NCBI GenBank assembly: GCA_028622995.1
Contig: JAJQJQ010000012.1
Location: 930,001-994,000, forward strand
Source of the DNA: Panagrolaimus kolymaensis
Taxonomy: Eukaryota > Nematoda > Chromadorea > Rhabditida > Panagrolaimidae
Direction: 5' to 3'
Length of the DNA: 64,000 nucleotides
In this document: positions 11,783 through 22,240 of the stretch, one piece after another
How positions within the stretch are numbered: position 1 is the first letter of the stretch
Layout: every line of letters begins with the position of its first letter
Notes under the pieces: model-generated
Told to the model about the DNA's origin: nothing
Database searches by the model: none
What the model saw: the letters and a program-made list of their open reading frames with translations, nothing else
Made by a program: the position numbers and the translations under genes

Positions 11783-12235
11783 TCAAATATTAAAGCTTTC
11801 ACCACATCCACATGTTCCTTTGATATTTGGATTACGAAATACGAAACCTTCAGATAGACGACTTTCTTGAAAATCCATTTCACTTCCAAGTAATGATAGC
11901 TGAGCTTTTGAATCAATCCATACTTTCACGCCATCTTGTTCAACTTCTTCATCAAATTTAGCTTTTTGATTTGAATAATCGAGAGTATAAGTAAATCCAT
12001 TGCATCCTTTCTGTTGTACACCAATCTGAAAACGAGTAACTTTAATGGCAAAAAAAACTATAATAATACAAACCTTTAAAGCAGTTGAATCAGGTCTTTG
12101 AGATAATAATTCTTTCACTCGTTTTATCGCTTCTGGTGTTAATGTTAAAGCTTTTCTTGTTGGATCAGATGGTCGAATTCGAGCGAAGCCTTTAACTACT
12201 CGAGCTGTAGTATATACAATTTTACTTACATGCAT
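11783..12235 (-). CDS. ISCA1: Iron-sulfur cluster assembly protein ISCA1
   Basis: Mitochondrial A-type (HesB/IscA) scaffold for late [4Fe-4S] cluster assembly. Two exons, 12235-12074 and 12025-11783, with a 48-bp intron; 134 aa, the usual family length. The first 20 or so residues are basic and Ser/Thr-rich, suiting a mitochondrial presequence (VYTTARVVKGFARIR). The three cluster-binding cysteines are present: Cys62 in QQKGCNGFTYTLDY, and Cys126 and Cys128 in GTCGCGES near the C-terminus. The first gene of a possible two-gene operon with NAA40. Confidence 0.95.
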   Translation of the reverse strand: MHVSKIVYTTARVVKGFARIRPSDPTRKALTLTPEAIKRVKELLSQRPDSTALKVCIIIVFFAIKVTRFQIGVQQKGCNGFTYTLDYSNQKAKFDEEVEQDGVKVWIDSKAQLSLLGSEMDFQESRLSEGFVFRNPNIKGTCGCGESFNI

Positions 12236-12967
12236 TTAAATAAATCAGCAGAATAATTTTAAATATTGAAATATTTCAGAAATAAAAAATGATGCAAGTA
12301 AAAAATGCGTGCTTTGATCTTTTTTTTTTGTTGGAACTCGAGTTTTATAATTATTGTTTTGAACCGCAGTAAGCCAATATTTTACGAATGATGTTAGTTT
12401 TTTGAATTTTAAAGTTCAGCAAACTTGGATGGATAACCGATTCTCAAAAATTTATTATGACTCAATTAATGCAATAATGGATGTGATTTATTTCCAGAAA
12501 AAAATCGACCGGTCTCATTGGTTGTGAAATGAAAACAAAATTTTAGAATGGTGGAATTTTAAAATAACAGCACAAACTATGAGAACAAAATTTTATTCTA
12601 TGCCTAAGTCAAAACAGCACCTTTTAAATGTACCCATCGGTTTCATTTTATCCAATGAAACACCTTATTTTTTTTTATTATTTCCTGAATCTATCTGCTT
12701 TCGAAATCTACAAGGCTTCAAAAATTGCAAAGTGGAAAAGTATCTTGGTTGTTAAATAATTTTAACGCGTTTTTTTAATTTTTTTGCACATATGAATCAA
12801 TGTAACAATATTCAAAGAAAAACAATAACTTGATAAAATATTTTTGGGATGATTAATTAATAATAAGACTTGATAAACAAGCTACAGTAAAACAAAGAAC
12901 AAGAATGAAGTAATATTTTTTAATCCATCATTCAACGGGAAGCAATTTATAGCCATTATTGGAGTTA
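12236..12967. other. Intergenic, ISCA1 upstream and TDRD3-like downstream flank
   Basis: About 730 bp with long A/T runs. Just past the TDRD3-like stop the minus strand has a short open stretch in another frame that ends GYKLLPVE near 12921; it could be an alternative C-terminus but has no clear acceptor. No other structure seen. Confidence 0.4.
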
Positions 12968-14818
12968 TCAATTTCTTTTTGATGATGTCCAAGTTTTTTT
13001 CTTTATATTATTTCCATCATCATTTAATGGTGGAAAAGCTTCAGCAGAAAAATTTACTGGTGGTGGAAATTGATGACGTTGTGGACGATTGTAGCCACCT
13101 TGTTGCTGTTGTTGTGGAGGAAAAGAATTGGGGTTTGAAACAAAATATTGATTTGATTGCTGTTGTTGTGGAGGAGGATGAGGATAACGTTGTTGACCAT
13201 AACTGTTGTTTTGAAAAGGCCTTCCTTGTCCACCACGTCCACCACTACCACCTCGGCCTCGATAATTTCCTCGATTATTAAAATTATTATGTCCTTCATT
13301 TTGGTAATTTTGTGGAGGAGGATTTGACATTCTCATTTGAGAAAATCCTAAAAAAAATTAATACATGAATCAACCAAAAATAATTAAATACAAAAAACTA
13401 CCTTGAGTTGGAACATTGTTGGTAAAATTTTGTGGTTGATTTTGATGTCCTCGCGGCTTACTATTATTGTCATAATAATTATTTGATCGATTTTGATTAC
13501 TTTGAGCTCCATCTTGTTTATTTGCAGAAGGTTGAATTGCTGCATTTGGAACTTGAGTAAAAATATGATCAAAAAGGGTTGGAATATCTGAAGGCCGACT
13601 AGTATAAGTTCGAATATCTTCATAATCTGCAATAACAAAGTTTGATTTATCATTTATTTATTAGAAATATAAACTAACTGTCACGATTGCTGCTGCCTCG
13701 AAATGAAGGACGTGAAGTACTTGGGCGACTGCTTTCCTTTCGGGTATCAGGACGATTACCATCATTGTAATCACGTCGATCATTGTGCTCACGGTAGTTA
13801 TCATTGCGATTATTTCCGCGACCTCGATAATTTCCTCTGTTAGTGTTTTCATATCGATTTGGTCTAATTTCTGAACCTCTTTCATTTTTATCTCTCATTT
13901 GTGGAATAGGATTTCTTTCATAATTATTATTGCTATTATTTTGCGGTGGAATATCTTCTTTGGCATCAGCTACTTCTTGATTAACTTTTTGTGGCAGTTT
14001 TACATTTGGAATGGAAACATTTTTACGCATTTCTTGCAAATTAGCAATTTCTTGTTGTCGAGCTGCTTCAAATTCTAAATTTGTTTCAACGGGCTTTGTT
14101 TCACCCGCCGCAACCGCCATAGCTTTAAAATTATCTTTTCCTCTATTTGCAGCTAAAGCACCACCTGCTTTACCAACGGAAACCCATTTAGGAGCTTCCG
14201 ATGTATTTCTAGCATCTTTATTATTCGAATATCTTTCAGTTTTCCATTTTTCAACTAACTTTTCAACATTTCCACCAATTAAATTACAATTTTTGCTTGT
14301 TAATTGAATAATACCATGCTCAATTTGAACATCACCAGTTATAAGAATTTTGGCGCCATATGGAGTTTCACCGCTATAAAAAAATAATATAAAGCTTTGA
14401 ATATAATCGTATATGTTTATTACCTGATCTTTGCTAAAGGTTCAGTTGTCATAGCTTTGATAGATTTGGATCCATCGGTTAAAACCATTGAGCATACTCC
14501 ATCATTTTGAAAATGTTCATTAATTTTGGGATAACTAACATTTTCCCATTTTGAAAGTTGAACCACAAATGGACCTTTCAAAGAACTTTTTGCAATTGCA
14601 TCTGATAAAAAAGCTTCACCAAAATCTTTAATGTCATTCTAAAAAAAAGTCGGATAATCGAAATAATTGTAAAAATAAATATGGAAAGAACAAACATCTA
14701 AAAGAAGTTTTTGCAATTCTTGTTTGCTGATATTTTCAATATCACCATCCTTTAATTCACGAAGCTTAACTTCATCCACCTTCCATCCATCTGTTTTAAG
14801 GGAATTTAGAATAGCCAT
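12968..14818 (-). CDS. TDRD3-like protein, OB-fold plus RGG tail, no Tudor domain
   Basis: Relative of TDRD3, the methylarginine reader and topoisomerase-3-beta partner. Exons 14818-14696, 14638-14424, 14373-13679, 13626-13402, 13347-12968; 545 aa. Residues 1 to about 190 match the TDRD3/RMI1-type N-terminus: SLKTDGWKVDEVKLRELK, DFGEAFLSDAI, KGPFVVQLSKWENVS, MVLTDGSKS, GETPYGAKILITGDVQI, NCNLIGGNVEKLVEKWK. A middle segment has FEAARQQEIANLQEMRK. The rest is Asn/Arg/Gly-rich with RGRG and RGGQGR motifs, a Gln/Pro stretch and FSAEAFPPLNDDG near the end. The Tudor domain expected in TDRD3 is absent before the stop, and none is seen in the following 700 bp. The Tudor lies in the next gene upstream (16300-17345). 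Confidence 0.8.
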
Positions 14819-16299
14819 TCTTGAAAATTAAATAAAATATTTTTAAATTGGATATAAAATTAAATGAAAAATAATAATATAAGGAGAATCTCGATTGATA
14901 AAGTTGTGGACAAAATTTTATGAATGGTGGATGAAAAGGTGGCATTAGGAACGTTTAGATAAGATACTAAAATATTTATTGTTGCGATAAGAAAATATTC
15001 ATCCAAGAATTCCATAAAAAATATTCGAACCTAGATTAAAAAAAAGGAAAACATCAAGGTTGATTAATATTTTAAATGGTCAAACATGTTAAAAATAAGC
15101 TTGGATGGCGAATGGAACAATAATTTTTGTTGGGAAAAAGGCAAGAAGAATGAGCATTTGAGGAAAATGTGATGATATTAACTTTTTTCAAACCAACTCG
15201 TTGTTTGCTGATAGTTTTTTATTTATGATTGATGAGATTAATCAACCATTGTTAAAACCTTTTTTATACTTAAAAAATTAAAAATAATCTTATAAAGCTG
15301 TTTTTATAGTTTGTGAATCCTCAAATATGTTTTCGGAGTTTGCAAGAAAACCTCAAAAAACATTACTTCCTTCCAAAAAAAAAGTTATTAGTTTTTTGAC
15401 AAAAACTTTTTATAAACACAAAATTATAAAAAAAAAAAATCAAAAAAAAAGTATGATGAAAAAGTTTTCAAGTTCGAAATTAAATTATCATTGTTAGTTA
15501 TATTTTTCAAACAGAATGACATTTATAATAACATTGTTCTGGTAAATTGAGAAACTTTCTGTGACTTTCATTTAACTCTTGATACATTATTATACCGAGT
15601 TGAGCAGTGCAACCTCCAAGTTTAGGAATTACATTTGCAAGCATATGCGGATCACCTATATAATTTTTGATTATTGTAATATTATTGCTTTTTTGTAATG
15701 AAATAAATTTAAATTAATTTTTATCATGTGTTTACTTGAAATCTTTTGTGACTAATGTCAATTTATTAAAAGCGTTAACTCTTACAATAGCCTAAAAATT
15801 TTGTAATAACATAATTAACGGAGGCACTCTTTTGAATCAGTTTATGGCGTTTGAGGATTGTGGAAGGACTATTCAACATAAACAATATTTCAAAGTATAT
15901 AATTAGGTGGTAAAAAGAATGTTATAGGCGCGTTGACTATTTTCAAAAATTATGTAAACTGTTCTTTATTACATCCTCTCATTATGTACATGACATCGCT
16001 CATACAATCATGCCTCTATGAATTTAACTCCAAACAACGAAAAATGCAAGTAAAAAATGCTTTTAAGCAGTTATCAAACTTCAAAAACAAAAACATTCAA
16101 AGTGTTTATATAATAAATTGCAAAAAGCACAGGTAAAAACCAAACAAAACAAAATAAACGAAAAAAACTTTGCACAAAAAAGGCAATGAAAGAGATCGAG
16201 CAAGAAATTTAATAACAAAAATCAGTGATTACACGTAAAAACCATAACAGTAATAAGCAAAGATTAATGAAAACCACGAGATGAGAAGAAATGAAGAAG
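14819..16299. other. Spacer between the two TDRD3-related genes, with orphan exon-like pieces
   Basis: About 1.5 kb, AT-rich. It holds two short minus-strand stretches with good coding codon use, each preceded by an acceptor (15791-15736 and 15655-15507), listed separately. The rest is A/T runs. Confidence 0.4.
15507..15655 (-). pseudogene. Orphan exon-like fragment
   Basis: Preceded by ATATAG and open to TGA at 15509-15507. It reads DPHMLANVIPKLGGCTAQLG and continues in the same coding style to LPEQCYYKCHSV. A second piece at 15791-15736, preceded by TTTTTAG, reads AIVRVNAFNKLTLVTKDF and runs either into a donor or into TAA. Spliced together, the two give a stop at the junction, so they look like remnants of a broken gene or 3' exons of an unfound one. 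No family recognised. Confidence 0.3.
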
Positions 16300-17345
16300 T
16301 TAGACGTTGACGTTGCATTTCTGAAGAAAGCCATATGGAACAGTGTAGATGACATTTTGATGAGACAAGTGAATTATAGCACTTTTAGCAATATCATCAG
16401 CAACGAGAACAATACCTTGATAATACTAAAAAATAAAAACATGAAAAGATACATAGACGAGACAAAAATAATAAAGCAACGAAAAGACAACGGAAATGCA
16501 TAACCATTCACTCTGCATGAATAACAGTAGTGTATTGAACAGAAGAACTCCAAGGCCATCCAACGATATTACTTACATTTCCATCAGCAAATGGTGCAAC
16601 AACTTGACATCCCGCAACAATACCGTCCGATGGTTGACCAGAAGGATGATGTGGAAGTGGAGGAATGAAACCTGGTTGTGGAACAAGCATCGTATGATCA
16701 GGAACAAAATATGAAAAAGATTGAGCATAGCCATGACCATAATTATTTCGGAAAGGTTTGCCACGGTAGTTTCGACGATGTCCACGATTGTTATGGGAGC
16801 CATCAGGTTGAGATTTGCGTGTATCATCCGATGTTTTCATTCGAGAAGTTTCTAAAAAGATACATATAAATAAAAGAAAGAAAGCAAAAAAGGTACCATC
16901 AGATGCATTGTTGCTCGAACTTCGTGGTTGATCTTGATGCTTTTGATCGTCATAATTGCTCTGAAAACATAAAATAAAAGGTTTGAATGGTAAGTAAAAG
17001 AGACAATTACCTCAGCATTATCACTGTTTGAGTTATTATGATAACCTTCAGCATTGACATAGTCTTCTTTAGTAGGGGTAGCTGGCGCTGCATCAGGATA
17101 CTTAGTCTTAATAATATCATAAACAGTAGAACGAGCAGATGGACGTCGAATATCTTCATTGTCTATAACAATAAGTTTAGTTATAAGCAAAAACAAACAA
17201 AAAATTACTTACTGTTGTTACGATTGCTGCCCTTTCTGCGTGAATTACCATGTTGACGATTACCGTCATTGCGAGTGCCATCATTACGGTTATTATCACG
17301 ACGATTACCGTTATTACGGCTACCATCACTGCAATTATTAGCCAT
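16300..17345 (-). CDS. Tudor-domain protein, TDRD3 C-terminal-half paralogue
   Basis: Five exons (17345-17213, 17162-17011, 16960-16897, 16851-16577, 16425-16300) join in phase to 249 aa. The first 44 residues are almost only Asn, Arg, Gly and Asp. Exon 2 starts NNEDIRRPSARSTVYDII, resembling NYEDIRTYTSRPSDIPTLFD at the same intron position and phase in the gene at 12968-14818, which shows common origin. After an RG-containing segment (RRNYRGKPFRNN) the last two exons make a complete small Tudor domain at the C-terminus: VAGCQVVAPFADG, NYYQGIVLVADDIAKSAIIH, NVIYTVPYGFLQKC. The usual aromatic cage is only partly present. There is no OB-fold. The start follows an in-frame-free leader and is the first ATG. 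Confidence 0.75.
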
Positions 17346-19339
17346 TCTGCACTTCTAAAATAACGTACGCAAGAAACGAGATATGATACTCTCTCTCAAA
17401 ACAGGAACTATTTTTTTGATAATCAAAAAAGCTGATGAAAAACAAAAAATAGCTGAAACGACAGTTCAAAATAATTCGCATAAAGGTAAAAGATCGGTTC
17501 CTGCAAGGATAAAAATAAAGCGGTTTCTTTAAAAATTGCTTCCGTTGTTTTTAAAATTTTTTTTACAAAAATGTTTTTTTATGTATTTCTAAAGCTTCAT
17601 TTATTACAACAGCTTTTATCTAGTGTTATTCCATTTTATATATTTATCAAATTTTGTGAATCTATTTTTTCGTTTTTTAACCATATTTATTTACGGACCT
17701 TTGCTCCCTTGAGACAGAAAGAGAGAGCTCACCTCGTTTCCGGTATAAATGGAATTTTTTTTTTCTTATTCGTCAGCATGTGATAAACCCACAATGTTCC
17801 ATTTTTTCTTACTGCTCCTGCTTATCAATAATAATATTCAACCCTTTTTTATTTAAAGCTTTAAACTTCATGAGATAACCTTTTTTCGATTGTCGTCTGT
17901 TAATGCCTCAAGGATCGATTATAATTATTTTTTTTCTTATTCCAGCTATCAAATTTCATTTTCATTGTGTCAAAGTTTTTTCTTTAAAAAATAAAAAATA
18001 ATAGTTAGCAATGAAAAAAATTCTATGCTTACGAGATTTTCTTTTTTTTTGTTGATGAAACGAAGAAATAAAAGGAAAGGGGCTATCCATGGGATGGAAT
18101 GATTTTAGCTTTTGGGTAAAAACTCTCCACAAAAGAGAGACAGCTGGCTTGCTATGCTTCTTCTACCGCTACAACTGCCCAAAGATCTGCTGTCCACTTC
18201 ACTTTTCCTTTCTCTTGCTATTTTTTTGTTGTTGTGCTGCTTCCCTCCTTTTGTTGCCGGAAAAACAGAACTGCTGCATTGAAAATTTAACTGGACATAG
18301 AGAGTTATTTTTGCGTGCTTGTGTGTGTTGTGCGCAAAAAAAAGCATAAGAAGAAGAAGAAGAACCAAACGTCCGCACTTTAGTTTTTTGCTCCTCTAAC
18401 ATTTTTTTCTTTTTCCATTGCAACGATTTTGCTCTTTTTTCGAAGCAAGCCACTATTGGCAGCGGCGTCTTTTTTTGATGCCGCAACGTCTTGAAATGGC
18501 TTTTCTTTTCTTTTTTATGCAAACATCTTCCTTCATTCTTGCTTTCTCCAGTTCTTCTTTCTATTTTTCAGCGTATATCCGGCCGACGCGTGTTTTTGTG
18601 AGTGTGTGACCGTTTGGGAGCGCGCAAGACCCCCGAAAAATAATGTTAAAAACAGAACTATGCTCTTAGAGCTGGCCACTGTCCAGTTTTGCCGCGTTGC
18701 CTTCCTTCCCTTGCTTTTGGTTGGGTCGATAATTTTATTGCGGACGACAACGGTTAACAGGGTGGCGTATTTTTCACTGACCGTGCCAGGTTTTTTCGCG
18801 CAATTTAAAATTTATTGATCTTGATTTTTTGACACTTTTGATTTCCACTATATTTTTGGAGTTACAACAATCCTTTTTTTTGTTTAACGCGTTTTACTTT
18901 ACATATTTATGTATCGCTTTTCTTCTTCTATATTGTTATTATTCTTGCGCAGTGTATTTTAGTTCTTTGAACCGCTTTCGGCTTGTTTCGACGTTCACGA
19001 GCTTATCGTTTTCGTGTCGTCCTTTTGACTGTGTGCAATCGTTCTTTTTTTTATTCACACATCTTTGTAAAAAAAAGAAGAAAAAAATACTAGCTCGAGT
19101 AAAAATTCAATAAAACGTTTTTTTGATTCCACTTGAGTCACCTCCTGATTTTTGAATTTTTGTTTTCCCATCCCTCGTTTTTTGTATTATAAAAAATGCA
19201 AACTTGAGATGTTTTAGAAACCGGATCAGTTTGTTTTGGATTGTCATCTTCACGACTTGGTAACACGCGCTTATGCCGATTTTTTTTCAAGAATTGAGCC
19301 GTTGTGCAATCTTAAATTTATCATCGATTCTTTCTCAAC
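17346..19339. other. Divergent intergenic region before unc-34
   Basis: About 2 kb, T-rich on the plus strand near the Tudor gene and locally richer in G+C around 18.4-19.0 kb. It should contain the promoters of the Tudor gene and unc-34. Open frames on both strands (for example 18089-18349 and 18829-19113) are rich in Phe/Leu/Ser/Lys runs and are not supported. Confidence 0.45.
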
Positions 19340-22240
19340 ATGAGGTATGTTTTTTTTACATCTTCATATTTTTTATTACGATTTATTCTTCAGTGCTACA
19401 TCGCTTAAACAAGCTTCTGTTGATATCTTGCTATATCAAAATGATTTGAGAGATTGGAGAAAACCAGACGGCTCTGAAGTGAGCAGCACATCGGACGAAG
19501 GTCGAGCAACTGTTCATTTATTGCAAGAACCAGAACCCAGCTTTCGATATCGTATTTATGCTTTACGGGTAAATGACAATAAGCCGTTGGTAAATCAAAT
19601 TATTCATGAAAATTTTCATTATAAAGTTGCTACTCCCGTTTTTCATCAATGGAAAAATGAAGAAAAACAAGTAATGATTTTTATCTTTTTTGCACTTTTT
19701 TGTGACTCATCCCCTTTTTAACCTATAACTGCGATGTTTATCTTTTTTGACAATTCGCACCAATTACTCTTCTTTTTTTAGGTTATTGGCTTAAATTTTA
19801 TAAATGCTGAAGATGCTCAAATATTTTCCACGCATATTAAACGCATTGTTGAAAGCTTAAGTGTGCCACAATATCAACAAATTAATGCAAGCAATGGTGT
19901 TTATCAGGATCCTCAAAATTATTATCAGCAAACAAATAACAGAGATATTGATCAAGAAAGTATTGGTTCTGGTAATTCGAATTTAACAAATTATCGACAG
20001 CCTCAGTAAGGGTTTTTTTTGTTTTTTAAAGAAGATGAAATCATCATTTCACTTTTTTTTTTTTGCGATGGTTGTATTTGTCTGATCGCACCCTTTATGC
20101 GTCATCTTTTAGTTTTTTTTAGTTTTAAGCGAAGAAAATCTATTATTTTTTTAACGTTTAGTCATCGAATACTATTGATACTTTGTTTTTCGATTTCTTT
20201 TAGAAAGTTGCTTCTTTGATTTTAATAACTTTATTAATTGCCTCTTTAAAAATGAGTATGCGAATTAAATCCCAAGCAATTCAATCGCTTATTGCTAATT
20301 TTCAAGAAGACCAGACTCCCAAAAATTTAGACACAATAACTGATGTTATTGACGATGATGACGCTTGTGAGCAAAATGTTTGTTCAAGGTTCGATTTTGA
20401 TGATTACAATGTTTGGCTTAAAGTTTAGGGCCTTTTATTTTGGCTTTAATGCTTGCAAACAACCAACATTTTGCGACTTTTTAACTACAGTTTATTCGAT
20501 TTTTGATCCCTTGTTTTTTAGGAAATCAAGCTATTCATCTTTACAAAGCACCGGTACTCTCAACCAACAACAAAGACGCTGCTCACAAGGATCTTCAGGA
20601 AGTAGTGGAACTCCATCTTCATCTAATATTTATGCAACAGTGAGTTTTTGTTTTATTTTTAATCCTTTTTCTGCGACATTTTCTAATTTTTTACTACTTT
20701 TAGGCCCATCCAAGCAATGGTTTTGCACCACCTCCCAATGGACAATTGCAGCAAGCTTCAACTAATGGATTACCACCAGTGAAAGCTCCTGCTCCTCCAC
20801 CAGCTCCACCACTCCCCCCTCAACAAATCAATGGTACACTGGCTAACAACAATAACAATGGTAGTGCGCCAATTTCAAAAACAGCGCCTCCACCTCCTCC
20901 ACTTCCAACATCGCTTGCTGATCAGCTTAAAAGCAAGACATTACGAAAAACTTCCACTCCTGCTGCAGTTACTAAAACGCCATCTGATGGTGCAAAAACC
21001 CCTCAACCTAAAACAAGTCTGCCTGGGACGCATCCTGATTTTTTATCAGAGCTTGCAGCTAAATTCAATAATAAAAATAATGGTAAAAATTGTAATGCTG
21101 ATAATATTTCAACATCCTCAAGTTCAGGCGTCAGTACGGCGAGTAGCAATCTTGCAACTTCATCGGATACTTCTGATTCTTGTAATACTATAGTGGCAAC
21201 GAAGAAAGCCGGTAAATTTGCTTTCTTTAACCTTTTTTGATCCATCGTCTTAAGGGCTCTCAATCAAACGTTCCTGTTTGTTTTCTGATCTTTTTAGTAC
21301 ACAAGCTTTAGTGCTACCTTTGTTGCTTTTTTTTTTATTTTTCGCTAAAGCAAACTTGGGGACATTTTTTCATAAATTTACTTCATTCCTTTGGTTGGCT
21401 ATTAAAATAATGAGGAAAAGATGAACATTATGTCATGTTATATTTTTTTCAATCAATAGCGCAATTACAAAAAGCGCAGATGTCTTTTTCTTTTTGCATG
21501 CACAAGCTCAACCAATGCAGCAGTTCATTCATTGCAATAAAAGGTTCATTGAGCAAAGAAAATAATGGGATTAACAAAAAAATAGCCGCTTTTTGCTTTT
21601 GTCATTTTGCAAATTGACCCTTCACTCAAAATATAATTTTTCGTGCCAACTTTGAAGCAAAGAAAAAGTTGTTTTTTCCATTAATCAATCTTGCGGTACG
21701 TTGAACGTAATACTGCAACGAACAAATTAAACCGACACGAAGATGTGAAACCGACCTTGGTCAGTTGTTTGTTGAGGTCGTCGGTGTTGACCGGATGGTA
21801 CGAAATAATTTTTGGGGATGGACGTATATCACTGAGGGAAAACAAAAAACTTTAAATTACTGATGCATAAAACTATAATAAAAATTTCAGGTGAAACAAC
21901 AACAGCCCCAAAACCATGGACAAAACCAAATGGAAATATTACAGCTGGAATTACATCCAACGCAAATGGTTCGTTAGATTCCCCCAAGGGACAAAGAAAG
22001 TAAGTTTAAATTTTATGAATAATTATTGGTTTAATGGGTTTCGTTAATAGGATTACCAGCAGCAATTCAATTGAAAGCTCTAATGTTACAGTAGCTGATT
22101 TGGAGAAATTCAAGCAAGATATTCTTATTGAAGTAAATAAAACAAAGCAAGAAGTATCAGAAATGCGGCAAGAAATTGCAAAGATTATTAAAAATCAAAA
22201 TGAAATGTTTGAAGTAATACGGGCTGGACTTCAACGGTAA
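19340..22240 (+). CDS. unc-34: Ena/VASP actin regulator (UNC-34 orthologue)
   Basis: Barbed-end actin polymerase and anti-capping factor used in axon guidance and cell migration. Seven exons (19340-19344, 19394-19670, 19782-20005, 20522-20639, 20704-21211, 21891-21999, 22051-22240) give 476 aa. Exon 1 contributes only ATG AG. EVH1/WH1 domain at residues 1 to about 118: QASVDILLYQ, DWRKPDG, FRYRIYALRVND, FHYKVATPVFHQW, VIGLNFINAEDAQIFSTHI. A short proline-rich core follows (PAPPPAPPLPPQQ, APPPPPLP), then the WH2-like G-actin site LADQLKSKTLRK and a C-terminal tetramerising coiled coil (DLEKFKQDILIEVNKTKQEV ... ). All family blocks are intact and the length is normal. Confidence 0.95.

Noticed and set aside
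12979..13299. Plus- and minus-strand ORFs rich in Val, Ile, His and Asp
   Set aside because: Shadows of the Gln/Pro/RGG-coding exon of the TDRD3-like gene in other frames.
18089..19113. Several ORFs of 60-107 codons on both strands
   Set aside because: Poly-Phe/Leu/Ser or poly-Lys products of T and A tracts, no splice partners, overlapping on both strands.
21700..21800. Cluster of ACCGAC/GGTCGG-like words in an unc-34 intron
   Set aside because: Loosely similar to the palindrome at 56.5 kb but no shared longer sequence, so no repeat family can be claimed.
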